From positions 1-64,000 of the forward strand of contig SYLY01000020.1 of NCBI GenBank assembly GCA_005808475.1: a DNA stretch of 64,000 bases. The letters run 5' to 3'. A program made the position numbers and the translations under genes. The DNA is from Acidobacteriota bacterium (GTDB taxonomy: Bacteria > Acidobacteriota > Terriglobia > Bryobacterales > Bryobacteraceae). Each line of letters opens with the position of its first letter. Within the stretch, counting starts at the first letter, position 1. A model generated the notes under the pieces. The model was not told the origin of the DNA, did not search any database, and saw only the letters and a program-made list of their open reading frames with translations. Positions 17,317 through 25,876 of this stretch are shown here, in pieces.

Positions 17317-18986
17317 GGCTTCAGTCTCGTGAATTCGACCGGTCTCTCCGTCATGCCGTCCTTCGTCAAATGGATGTTGCGCAACCACGCGGGATCGGGG
17401 GAAGGGAAGTCCGCCCGATAGTGCGCGCCGCGGCTTTCGGTGCGTCTCAGCGCCGATCGCGCGACCATGTCCGCCACCGCCACTGTGTCGATGGCGTCGA
17501 TGGTGTGATTCCACGCGGGGTTCGACGCGGCCGTCCCGGCGACCGCCACCCGTTCGGCCCGCTCGCCGAGCGTCTCGAGCGCCGCGATCGCGGCTTCGAG
17601 GTCGCGTCCGTTCCGCACGACTCCTACCTTTTCCCACATGAGGTTCTCGATTTCCTTCCGGACAGAGAATACGTTCTCAGTACCGGATCCGCCGAGCAGG
17701 CGCGACCACCGGTCGCGAATCGCGTCCAAGGCCGGCAAGGGCGCCGGGTCCAGCAACAGGTCCGGCATCGCGTCTCCGGCGACGCCGCCGTAGACGATGG
17801 AGTCGGCGACGCCATTGCCGCCGAGGCGGTTCGCGCCATGCACGCCGCCGGCGTCCTCGCCCGCGGCGAACAGGCCGTCGAGCGTCGTCCGGCATTGGAG
17901 GCCGATCGTCATTCCGCCCATTTGATAGTGGGCGCTCGGCGACACTTCCACGCGGTCGTGCACCAAATCGAAGCCATACCCCGCGCACCGCTCGATCATG
18001 CCGGGGAATGAGCGGCGCACCATGTCGTGGTCGAGATGCGAGAGATCGATGAACACGCCGCCCGCCGGACTCCCGCGCCCCGCCATGATCTCGAGATAGC
18101 TCGATCGCGAGACGACGTCGCGCGTAGCGCGTTCCAGCTTGTCCGGGGCGTAGCGTTCCATGTAGCGCTCGCCGGCGCCGTTGTACAGACGCGCGCCGGC
18201 GCCGCGGAGGCCCTCCTCGAGCAATCCGCCCGTTGCGACGGACGTGCCCACCAGCAGCCCTGTCGGATGGAACTGGAGCATCTCCATGTCGACGAACTCC
18301 GCTCCCGCCCGGTATCCGATCGCCATGCCGTCGCCCGATTTCTCGAGCGACGGAGAGGAGATCTTGTACATGCGCGCGCCGCCGCCGGTGGCGAGCAGCG
18401 TCGCCCGCGCCGATACGGCGATGAACCGCCCCGTGTGGATCTGCAGCAGCAGCGCGCCTCGGACGCGTCCATTGCCGTCCTGGATCAGGTCGAGCGCGCG
18501 GCACTCCTGCAGCACGCGGATCTCGGGATGATCGAGCACCCAGTCGCGCAGGTTCGACATGATCTCGATTCCGGTGAGATCGCCCTTGTGCACGGTGCGG
18601 TCGAACGACTGGCCGGCGAACGGCTTCTGGTGGATCGTGCCGTCGTCGTTGCGGTCGAACAGGCAGCCGGCCTTGTTCTCGAGTTCGACGATGCGGCGCG
18701 GCGCCTCTTCCACCAGCTTCCAGGCGAGTTCCTGGTTGTTGAGGAAGCCGCCGCCGCGGACGGTGTCGCCGAAGTGGAGATCGAGCGAATCGCGGGAGTT
18801 CAGCACCGCGTTGTAGCCGCCCTGCACCATGCGCGTGCAGCCCGATTGGCCGAGCAGTCCTTTCACCACCATGGCGATGCGCGGGCGCGGGCGCGGACGC
18901 CGCTCGAGCGCGTGCATCGCGGCGAGCATCCCCGCGCCGCCCGCGCCGACGATGAGAATGTCGGTATCGATGGTCTCGTGATTCAT
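17313..18986 (-). CDS. sdhA: succinate dehydrogenase / fumarate reductase flavoprotein subunit
   Basis: A 557-residue flavoprotein. Residues 8-22 hold the FAD motif (TDILIVGAGGAGMLAA). FHPTGL, SRSSYLEIMAGRG, HYQMGGM and GANRLGGNGVADSIVYGG mark the substrate and flavin site. At the usual covalent-FAD position, where E. coli SdhA has SHT with the linking His, this protein has GCTRMVQGGYNAVL; the His is replaced by Cys (C50). The start at 18986 (MNHETIDTDILIVG) overlaps sdhD by 4 nt. Its place after B-C-D is an unusual order. It oxidises succinate to fumarate and feeds quinone; the reverse reaction is also possible. Confidence 0.93.
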   Translation of the reverse strand: MNHETIDTDILIVGAGGAGMLAAMHALERRPRPRPRIAMVVKGLLGQSGCTRMVQGGYNAVLNSRDSLDLHFGDTVRGGGFLNNQELAWKLVEEAPRRIVELENKAGCLFDRNDDGTIHQKPFAGQSFDRTVHKGDLTGIEIMSNLRDWVLDHPEIRVLQECRALDLIQDGNGRVRGALLLQIHTGRFIAVSARATLLATGGGARMYKISSPSLEKSGDGMAIGYRAGAEFVDMEMLQFHPTGLLVGTSVATGGLLEEGLRGAGARLYNGAGERYMERYAPDKLERATRDVVSRSSYLEIMAGRGSPAGGVFIDLSHLDHDMVRRSFPGMIERCAGYGFDLVHDRVEVSPSAHYQMGGMTIGLQCRTTLDGLFAAGEDAGGVHGANRLGGNGVADSIVYGGVAGDAMPDLLLDPAPLPALDAIRDRWSRLLGGSGTENVFSVRKEIENLMWEKVGVVRNGRDLEAAIAALETLGERAERVAVAGTAASNPAWNHTIDAIDTVAVADMVARSALRRTESRGAHYRADFPSPDPAWLRNIHLTKDGMTERPVEFTRLKP

Positions 18987-19330
18987 CGCAGGTTCTGGAA
19001 CGCCTCGATTCCCCACCAGGCCCAAAGCGCCCCGGCCGCGATCAGCAGCGCCGTCACTACGCGCGCGGCGCCGGGGCCGATGCGTCCGTGATCGATCACG
19101 ATGTTCCGCAGACCGCCGAGGCCGTGATACAAGGCCACGATGAGGAACGCGATGTCGATGCCCTGCCACAGCGGCGACGCGATGCGGGCGCGGATCGCCT
19201 CGTACGTCAGCTCGCCCCGCAGCAGTTGATCCGACGCGAAGTGCTCCACCCAGAAGTGCGCGATCAGCAGAAGCACCAGCGCCGCTCCGGTGATTCGCTG
19301 TCCGTACCAGTTGATCGCGTTCCAGGACAT
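18983..19330 (-). CDS. sdhD: succinate dehydrogenase membrane anchor subunit D-like
   Basis: A 115-residue membrane protein with three hydrophobic segments at about 12-30, 55-75 and 88-106. It begins MSWNAINWYGQRITGAALVL, and a conserved YHGLGGLRNIVIDHGR lies between helices 2 and 3, where His and Arg often contribute to haem or quinone sites in the sdhD family. It shares one base with sdhC (TGATG) and overlaps sdhA by 4 nt. Sequence similarity within this family is low, so the assignment rests mostly on size, helices and position. Confidence 0.85.
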   Translation of the reverse strand: MSWNAINWYGQRITGAALVLLLIAHFWVEHFASDQLLRGELTYEAIRARIASPLWQGIDIAFLIVALYHGLGGLRNIVIDHGRIGPGAARVVTALLIAAGALWAWWGIEAFQNLR

Positions 19331-19686
19331 CAGCGCACCTTCAGGATCGCGAAGAGGAACATCGGGATGGCGCCGGCCAGAAACAGCACGGCTCCAGCGC
19401 CCACTGTCAGCCGCCAGAACAACGATGCCTGCCTGCCGTGCGCGTGGCCGAGATCGAGCAACGTGATTCGGATTCCATTCAACGCGTGCAGAATCACCGC
19501 CGCCAGCAGCGCGATCTCGCCGAGCTTGAACAGCGGGTGACGGAAGAAGGCGAGAGCCTCGTCGAAAGCCTGGGGACCTTCGCTCAACTTGTGAATGGTC
19601 CGCACGTGCAGGAACAGATAGAGGAGCAGGCCGAGCCCGGTGACGCGCTGCAGCGTGTGCGCGTACATGCCTGTCAGCCGGATCAT
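19330..19686 (-). CDS. sdhC: succinate dehydrogenase cytochrome b subunit C-like
   Basis: A 118-residue membrane protein with three helices (LGLLLYLFLHV near 18-28, GEIALLAAVILHALNGIRI near 56-74, and a last one near 95-115). HALNGIRITLLDLGH is the classic SdhC block. Candidate haem-ligand His are in LFLHVRTIHK and ILHALNG. It overlaps sdhB by 4 nt upstream and sdhD by 1 nt downstream. With sdhD it anchors the soluble dehydrogenase to the cytoplasmic membrane and passes electrons to quinone. Confidence 0.88.
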   Translation of the reverse strand: MIRLTGMYAHTLQRVTGLGLLLYLFLHVRTIHKLSEGPQAFDEALAFFRHPLFKLGEIALLAAVILHALNGIRITLLDLGHAHGRQASLFWRLTVGAGAVLFLAGAIPMFLFAILKVR

Positions 19687-20405
19687 GGCAACTTCTCAAA
19701 CGGCGCGCGGCGCAGCATCGCGCGCTTCAGCCATACGATGGAATCGGTGAGACTGATTCCCTTGGGACAGACGGCCGTGCAGTTGAACTGCGTGTGACAG
19801 CGCCAGACGCCCGCGCGCTCGGAGTCGAGCGCCTTCATCCGCGGCGCCACGGCTTCGTCTCGCGGATCGGCCAGCCGCAGCAAGGCGCGGTTGATGGCGG
19901 CCGGTCCCAGGTACTCGCCGCTGGTGGCCTTCACGCCGCAGGCGCCGAAGCAGGCTCCGCAGGTGATGCAATCGCGCTTGCCCCCGGTCATGCGCATGTA
20001 CTGTGACGAGGCAGGCACGATCGCCAGTTCCTTCGACTCGGGATGCTTGGGCCGGAATCCGGGCGTCACCCGCTTCCATTGCTCGAAGAACGGCTCCATC
20101 GACACCGCGACATCCTTGAGGACGGGCAGGTTCGGCAGCGGCGCCACCACGATCTCCGGCGCGCCGAGCGAACTCGCCCTGGTGCGGCAGGCCAATCGCG
20201 GGATGCCGTTGATCGAGACCGCGCAGGTTCCGCACATGCCAACCCGGCAGGCGCAGCGGAACGTGAACGACGGATCGTGATCGCGCTGGACGGCGAACAG
20301 CGCGTCGAGCACCGTCATGCGATCCTCGAGTTCCACGGAGAAGGTCTGATATCCTCGGCCGATGCCGCCTTGGTTGCGCGCCACACGCACGCCGTAAGAA
20401 CTCAA
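19683..20405 (-). CDS. sdhB: succinate dehydrogenase iron-sulfur subunit
   Basis: A 240-residue protein with three Fe-S sites. The [2Fe-2S] site is CRVGMCGTC followed by RLAC. The second domain has CITCGACFGAC, and then CHTQFNCTAVCPKGI completes the [4Fe-4S] and [3Fe-4S] ligands. The likely start is TTG at 20405, whose TTGA overlaps the TGA stop of the M81 gene. A GTG five codons in is an alternative. No ATG near the N-terminus gives a reasonable start. It is the first of the sdh genes in the order B-C-D-A. Confidence 0.94.
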   Translation of the reverse strand: MSSYGVRVARNQGGIGRGYQTFSVELEDRMTVLDALFAVQRDHDPSFTFRCACRVGMCGTCAVSINGIPRLACRTRASSLGAPEIVVAPLPNLPVLKDVAVSMEPFFEQWKRVTPGFRPKHPESKELAIVPASSQYMRMTGGKRDCITCGACFGACGVKATSGEYLGPAAINRALLRLADPRDEAVAPRMKALDSERAGVWRCHTQFNCTAVCPKGISLTDSIVWLKRAMLRRAPFEKLP

Positions 20406-21877
20406 GCCTTCCACTCCAGGCCGGCGTCGAGCGGATAGATGGGGCGCGAGAGGCGCTTCCACGGCATGCGCGCGAAGTTCGCGGTGCTGACGCCGGGTGT
20501 GTCGACCACCATCATCCGCTTCGCGATGGGCTCGTAGGCCGCGCGAAATCCGAGCGGCGACTTCACCACCACGATTTTGCAGTAGAGCGGATCGATGCCG
20601 TGGCAGCGGAAGAGCGCAGGGTCGACGGTCATGGTCGACTTGGCGCCGATCAGAATCAATACGCGTCCGCATTCCAGCACCGCGGACGCGCCCATCGACT
20701 GCTCGATTCCCGGATTGTATCCACGCGCGCGCGGCGTCCAGCGCCCGTCGGAAAGCATCCGCACGCGGCCGGTGACGCGCACCGGCTTGGAGTTTTTGAG
20801 ATCGAACTTGCCGCCCACCGGAAGGGTGACCGTCGCTCCAACGCCCGCCGCGCGCAGGGTCTCCACGGCTTCGGGATCGACGACGAAGATAGCGGCCGCG
20901 CCATCCAACGGCGCTTTGACGAGGTATTTCAGGACTCCGGTGGAATCACCGGGCGAGCCCGATCCGGTGGAGTCGGAGGATTCGGCCAAAACGACCGGCC
21001 CTTCCTTGGCGGCGATCGCCTCGCGAATCGCGTCCTGCACGGGCACGAGGTCGGCGTCGAAGTCGCGGCGCGTGTCCCATAGCTTCTGCGCGAGCGCGCG
21101 CGCGTGACGGTCCGCCGCGGACGCGTCGCCATCGGTAACGGCGACCACGGCTCCGCCCATCTCATGGATATCCATCCAGGGCTGCACGGTGAAGACCGAG
21201 ATCCACTCGGCCTGTCCGCGCGCTTCGATCTCCCCGGCGCGCCGTACGAGCCGGGCCATCGGACCCTTGCTTGTGGACGCGTTCTCCGCCGGAACGATCA
21301 GCGGGACTTTCCGCCATCGCATGGCGGGCTTGCACTTCCCGTCGAGCATCCGGGCGGCGATCGAGGCCGCCTTGCTTCCCACCTCGAACATGTCGACATG
21401 CGGATAGGTGTGGTAGCCGAGAATCGCATCGGCGCCTTCGACCATCGCCGCGGTGACGTTGGCGTGGAGATCGAGCGTGACCACGATGGGAACGAGCGGC
21501 CCCAGAAGGCGGCGGGCCAAGCCGATCGTGTGGCCTTCGACGTCATCCTCCCCCTCCGCCGTCTGCGCGCCGTGCATCGCCAGCAGCAACGCTTCCGGTT
21601 TGGGGATCGACGAAAGCGCGTCGCCGAACTCCCGGGATAGGCGTTCGAAATCGGGGCGAACCAGCCGCCCCGCGGTGATCGCCCACGCCGCGCAAACGGG
21701 CGCGATCTCCCGTTTGCGCCGGCGCAAGACATCGATGAAGCCGCCCATTTCGGTGAGCTTCCCCGCGTGCCGGTCCAGCGCGGCTTGGCCGAACACCGGA
21801 TCGAAATCGTCGTAGCGCGTCTTGACCGGAGAGAACGTGTTGCTCTCCTGCATGATGGACGCGATCGCAATCGCCAC
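20402..21877 (-). CDS. M81 family metallopeptidase (MlrC-like)
   Basis: A 491-residue protein of the M81/MlrC family (DUF1485 plus MlrC_C). It opens with AIASIMQESNTFSPVKTRYDDF, and LLAMHGAQTAEGEDDVEGHT, TLDLHANVTAAMVEGADAI and GYHTYPHVDMFEVGSKA are its hallmark blocks with likely metal-binding His/Asp. MlrC is named for opening linear microcystin, but most homologues have unknown natural substrates. No signal peptide is seen. It is 6 nt downstream of the EF-G-like gene, and its stop overlaps the sdhB start by 4 nt, an odd partner for succinate dehydrogenase. Confidence 0.88.
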   Translation of the reverse strand: MAIAIASIMQESNTFSPVKTRYDDFDPVFGQAALDRHAGKLTEMGGFIDVLRRRKREIAPVCAAWAITAGRLVRPDFERLSREFGDALSSIPKPEALLLAMHGAQTAEGEDDVEGHTIGLARRLLGPLVPIVVTLDLHANVTAAMVEGADAILGYHTYPHVDMFEVGSKAASIAARMLDGKCKPAMRWRKVPLIVPAENASTSKGPMARLVRRAGEIEARGQAEWISVFTVQPWMDIHEMGGAVVAVTDGDASAADRHARALAQKLWDTRRDFDADLVPVQDAIREAIAAKEGPVVLAESSDSTGSGSPGDSTGVLKYLVKAPLDGAAAIFVVDPEAVETLRAAGVGATVTLPVGGKFDLKNSKPVRVTGRVRMLSDGRWTPRARGYNPGIEQSMGASAVLECGRVLILIGAKSTMTVDPALFRCHGIDPLYCKIVVVKSPLGFRAAYEPIAKRMMVVDTPGVSTANFARMPWKRLSRPIYPLDAGLEWKA

Positions 21878-21883
21878 GAAGTG

Positions 21884-23980
21884 TTACTCCTCTTCTTCTT
21901 CTTCGCCCGATCGCGCGGCCTTCGCGGCGGCGACGATTTTCTCCGATTGCGGCGAAGGCACGAAATCGTAGTGCGAGAACTCCATGCTGAAACTGGCGCG
22001 GCCCTGGGTCATGGAGATGAGGTCGTTTTGATACGACAGCATCTCCGACATCGGCACCTGCGCCTTGATGATCTGCGTGGCTCCCTTGGTGTCCATGCCG
22101 CTGACGCGCCCGCGGCGTCCGTTGAAGTCGCCCATGAGATCGCCGGCGTAGTCCACCGGCGCCTGGACCTCCACGTTCATGATGGGCTCGAGCAGCGCGG
22201 GCTTGGCGGCCTCCATGGCCAGCTTGAACGCCTTGCGTCCCGCGGTCTTGAACGACAGTTCGTTCGAGTCGACGTCGTGGTAAGAGCCGTCGTAAAGCGT
22301 GACGCGGAAGTCGACGACGGGGAAACCCGCCATATAGCCGCGCTCGGCCGCCTCGATGATTCCCTTTTCAACGGCGGGAATGTACTGCCTCGGGATGGCG
22401 CCGCCGAACACCTCGTTGACGAACTCGAACTTGCCGCCGCGAGCCAGCGGCGACACGCGGATCCGGCAATCGCCGAACTGGCCGTGTCCGCCGGTCTGTT
22501 TCTTATGGCGGCCATGCACGTCGGCGCTGCCGCGAATCGTCTCCCGGTAGGGAATCTTCGGCGCGTGGAGCTCGACGTCCACATGATAACGCTTCTTCAA
22601 TTTCGAACAGACGATCTCGACATGCTGCTGGCCCGATCCCGCCAGCAGGAACTCCTTGGTCTGCGCGTCGCGGTAGAAGCGCAGCGACTGGTCTTCCTCG
22701 AGGATTCGATGAATGCCGTTGCCCATCTTGTCCTCGTCGTTGCGCGTCTTGGCCTGGATCGCGTAGGCGATGGATGGCTCGGGAAGCTGGACCGCGGGAT
22801 AGGCGATCGGCGACGCCTTGTCGGCGATCGTGTCGCCGGTGAGAGTGTCCTTGAGCTTGGCGACCGCGCCGATATCGCCCGCGCGAAGTTCCGTGACAGG
22901 CTGAATGGTCTTGCCGATCAGCGCGCCGATGTGGCTCAGCCGTTCGTCGGCTCCGGTGCGGACGTTGTTCAGATGCGCGTCGTTCTTGACCACTCCGGAA
23001 ATCACCTTGAAGTACGAGACCCGCCCCGCGAACGGGTCGGCGACCGTTTTCCACACGAAGGCCGAGGCCGGACCGTCGTTGGAGATTTTCCGCTCGACAT
23101 CCTGGCCGTTGAGCCGGCCCTTGACCGCTCCTCGCGCTCCGGGCTCCGGCATGTAGTCGGCGAGGAAATCGAGCACACGATCGGTTCCGATGTTGTTCGA
23201 CGAGCACGCGCACAGTACCGGGAAGATCCGGCCATCGCGCAATCCGGCGAGCAAGCCATCGCGGATGTGTTCGACCGGGAGCGTGCCTTGCTCGAAGAAT
23301 TCCTCCAACAACTTGTCGTCGCCTTCCGCGGCGAGTTCCACCAGGGATTCGTGGGCCGTTTGAGCCGCGTCCGCCAAGGCGGGCGGAATGTCGATCTCTT
23401 TGCCTTTGCCGTCGCCGCCAGGGGTGTAGGTGTAGGCCTTCATGCCGACCAGGTCGACGACGCCTTTGAATTCGCGCTCGGCGCCGATGGGCAGTTGGAT
23501 GGCGACCGCGGTGCGTCCGAAAGCGTTTTGTATCGATTCCATCACGCGGTCGAAGTCCGAGCGTTCACGGTCCAGCTTGTTGACCACGACCGCGCGGGGC
23601 AGGCCGCATTCGGCCGCGAGCGCCCACGTCTTTTCGGTCTGCACTTCGACGCCTGCGACGCCGTCGACGACCGCCACGACGGAGTCCGCGGCCACGAGCG
23701 CCTGCTTCACGTCGTTGGTGAAGATGTTGAAGCCGGGCGTGTCGATGAGGTTGATCTTGTTCCTCTTCCATTCGACGCTTGCCACGGCGGAGGCGATCGT
23801 TATCTTTCGCGCCACCTCTTCTTCGTCGAAGTCCGTTGGGGTGTTGCCCTCGTCGACCCGGGTCAACCGGTTGGTGGCGCCGCTGGTAAACGCGGACGCC
23901 GCCGTGAGGGACGTCTTGCCGCTATTCAAGTGACCGACCAGGGCCACATTGCGGATATCCTTGCCGTCGTAGACCTTCAC
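21884..23980 (-). CDS. elongation factor G-like GTPase
   Basis: A 698-residue translation-factor-like GTPase. G1 is GHLNSGKTS (residues 16-24), G3 is LIDTPGFN and G4 is VNKLDRE. It has EF-G domains II to V (for example ETIRGSADVHGRHKKQTGG and HYDFVPSPQSEKIVA). The switch I segment reads RKITIASAVASVEWKRNK, as in the EF-G-like (FusA2 type) group rather than canonical FusA. It ends in an acidic tail of six Glu. GTG at 23980 is the start, with GGGAG about 9 nt upstream. It heads the M81/sdh/fumarase operon. Its role is not clear; ribosome recycling or stress translation are possible. Confidence 0.9.
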   Translation of the reverse strand: MKVYDGKDIRNVALVGHLNSGKTSLTAASAFTSGATNRLTRVDEGNTPTDFDEEEVARKITIASAVASVEWKRNKINLIDTPGFNIFTNDVKQALVAADSVVAVVDGVAGVEVQTEKTWALAAECGLPRAVVVNKLDRERSDFDRVMESIQNAFGRTAVAIQLPIGAEREFKGVVDLVGMKAYTYTPGGDGKGKEIDIPPALADAAQTAHESLVELAAEGDDKLLEEFFEQGTLPVEHIRDGLLAGLRDGRIFPVLCACSSNNIGTDRVLDFLADYMPEPGARGAVKGRLNGQDVERKISNDGPASAFVWKTVADPFAGRVSYFKVISGVVKNDAHLNNVRTGADERLSHIGALIGKTIQPVTELRAGDIGAVAKLKDTLTGDTIADKASPIAYPAVQLPEPSIAYAIQAKTRNDEDKMGNGIHRILEEDQSLRFYRDAQTKEFLLAGSGQQHVEIVCSKLKKRYHVDVELHAPKIPYRETIRGSADVHGRHKKQTGGHGQFGDCRIRVSPLARGGKFEFVNEVFGGAIPRQYIPAVEKGIIEAAERGYMAGFPVVDFRVTLYDGSYHDVDSNELSFKTAGRKAFKLAMEAAKPALLEPIMNVEVQAPVDYAGDLMGDFNGRRGRVSGMDTKGATQIIKAQVPMSEMLSYQNDLISMTQGRASFSMEFSHYDFVPSPQSEKIVAAAKAARSGEEEEEE

Positions 23981-24203
23981 TTGGAACGCTCCCGAGAGTT
24001 ACGCTTTCATGACGAAAACGGAATCAGATCGCCAATCCTATCACAACTTCCGGAGATCCCAGCCGGCGTGGGCGAGCGGGGAAACCCAGCGCGGAGGCCC
24101 GTGGGAAATTCCGGGGGATCGCGGCCGCGTTCCGGCGGCGGTTTCCATCGCGCGGGGATAGGAAAGACCGCATTCGGCATGGCGCCGGACGGCGCAGGCG
24201 CGC

Positions 24204-24209
24204 CATAAT
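24204..24209 (+). promoter_or_regulatory. -10-like CATAAT, 6 nt before the Kelch gene start
   Basis: CATAAT lies 6 nt upstream of the ATG at 24216, and no Shine-Dalgarno is present. A transcript would start at or near the ATG. This is one of several identical arrangements in the window. Confidence 0.4.
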
Positions 24210-24215
24210 CAACGG

Positions 24216-25808
24216 ATGCGAGCTACGACCGCCTTTTGCCTGTTTTCCGCCGTTGCGTCCGCGCAAGGCACATGGGAGGTACGTGCACCCTATCCACTTT
24301 CGGTGACGGAGGTTTCGGGCGCGGCGGTCTCCGGGCGGATCCACATGTTGTGCGGGTTGAGCGCTACCGGCGGGACGAATCGGATGTTCGTCTACGCGGC
24401 CGCGGAGGACCGGTGGACGGAGGGGCCGCCCGTACCCGTGGCTGGCGGACTCGACCATTGCAACGTGGCGTCGTTGAATGGGAAGTTGTACCTGCTCGGC
24501 GCGCTGCGGTTCGGAACCGCGTTCGTGCTCGGCGAGACATGGATGTTCGACCCGGCGGCTGATCGATGGGAGCGCGTGGGCCAGATGCCGACGCCGCGCG
24601 GAGCGTCGGGTGTCGCGGTGGTGAATGGGCGGATCGTGGTGGCGGGTGGAGTGGCGGGCGGCGTGGCGGTCGCGACGGTGGAGGCGTTCGATCCGGAGAG
24701 CGGCGCGTGGTCGCGGCTGGCGGACATGCCCACGGCTCGCGACCACCTGACGGCGCAGAGTGTGAGCGGCAAATTCTACGCCATTGCCGGGCGCAACGGC
24801 GAACGCCAGATCCCGGCCACGGAAGAGTACGATCCGGAGTCGAACATCTGGCGGGCGCGCGCTCCGATTCCGGTGGCGCGAGGCGGCCTCGGCAGCGGAG
24901 CGGTGCATGGCAAGATCGTGGTGTTCGGCGGCGAGGGACCGAGTCCCCGCCCGGAGGGCACTTACGCGGACAATCACGAGTACGATCCCGTGTCCGACCG
25001 GTGGCGCGCCCTCACGCCGATGGTGACTCCGCGCCACGGAATCCAGGGTGTGGTCCTGGACAACCGCATATTTGTGGCCGCCGGCGGCCGGCGCGCCGGC
25101 GCGGATTTTTCCGACCGGCACGAAGTCTTCCATGTTGTGGGCGAGGGTGCGCCCCGCGTGGATGGGGCCGTGCGCAACGCGGCGAGCTTCGAGGCGGTGG
25201 TCGCGCCGGGGATGATCGCGTCGCTGTTCGGCGACAATCTGTCGTTCGGTTTGCAGGCGGCGGTTGCGGGACCGCTTCCCGAGCGCCTGAACGGTGTCAC
25301 GGTGCAGGTGGGTGGGCTTCCAGCGCCCCTGTTCTTCGTGTCGCCGCAGCAGGTGAACTTTTTGATTCCGGCGGGCGCCGCCATTGGGCAGTCGCGGGTG
25401 CAGTTGACCAACGCGGGCGTGCTGGCGGGACCGTATCCGTTGCAGATCGCCGCCGCCGCGCCAGGCATCTTTGCGTTCGGTCAACGTGGAGATGGCCAGG
25501 GCGCGATCCTGGTGGCGGGCACCGGACTTCTGGCGCGCGTGACACGGGACGCTTTTTCGCGGGCGCCCACGCCGGGCGAGGCTGTGGAGATTTACGGGAC
25601 CGGTTACGGCGCGGGGGCGACAGTCACCATCGGCGGCATTGAGGCGCAGGTTCTGTTTTCAGGACCCGCGCCTGGCTTTCCCGGACTGGCGCAGTTGAAT
25701 GCGGTGGTCCCGAGGGACGTTGCGGTGGGCACGGCGATTTCCGTCCGCATCCGGGCGGGAGGAGTGCTATCGAACATCGTGACAATGGGAATCGCGCCGG
25801 CGCCATAG
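24216..25808 (+). CDS. secreted Kelch-propeller protein with Solibacter C-terminal domain
   Basis: A 530-residue protein with a signal peptide (MRATTAFCLFSAVASAQG). Residues about 20-300 contain Kelch-type blades (for example GKLYLLGALRFGTAF, GRIVVAGGVAGGVAVATVEA, GKIVVFGGEGP). From about 310 to 530 it carries the domain first described in Solibacter (TIGR03437 type): LPERLNGVTVQVGGLPAPLF, VSPQQVNFLIPAG, FPGLAQLNAVVPRDVAVG. This is a lineage marker for Bryobacterales. A role in extracellular binding is likely, but nothing shows a ligand. It converges on the second receptor gene. Confidence 0.88.
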   Translation: MRATTAFCLFSAVASAQGTWEVRAPYPLSVTEVSGAAVSGRIHMLCGLSATGGTNRMFVYAAAEDRWTEGPPVPVAGGLDHCNVASLNGKLYLLGALRFGTAFVLGETWMFDPAADRWERVGQMPTPRGASGVAVVNGRIVVAGGVAGGVAVATVEAFDPESGAWSRLADMPTARDHLTAQSVSGKFYAIAGRNGERQIPATEEYDPESNIWRARAPIPVARGGLGSGAVHGKIVVFGGEGPSPRPEGTYADNHEYDPVSDRWRALTPMVTPRHGIQGVVLDNRIFVAAGGRRAGADFSDRHEVFHVVGEGAPRVDGAVRNAASFEAVVAPGMIASLFGDNLSFGLQAAVAGPLPERLNGVTVQVGGLPAPLFFVSPQQVNFLIPAGAAIGQSRVQLTNAGVLAGPYPLQIAAAAPGIFAFGQRGDGQGAILVAGTGLLARVTRDAFSRAPTPGEAVEIYGTGYGAGATVTIGGIEAQVLFSGPAPGFPGLAQLNAVVPRDVAVGTAISVRIRAGGVLSNIVTMGIAPAP

Positions 25809-25876
25809 CTCCCTGCCAACTGGCGCCGGCGGATCGCCGTGCGAGCGCCGCCCGCGGGGACAGCGCTCCGGCCGCG

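Noticed and set aside
21767-24208. 813-codon plus-strand frame covering the EF-G-like gene
   Set aside because: It is antisense to a gene with all GTPase motifs, and the frame shows no domain.
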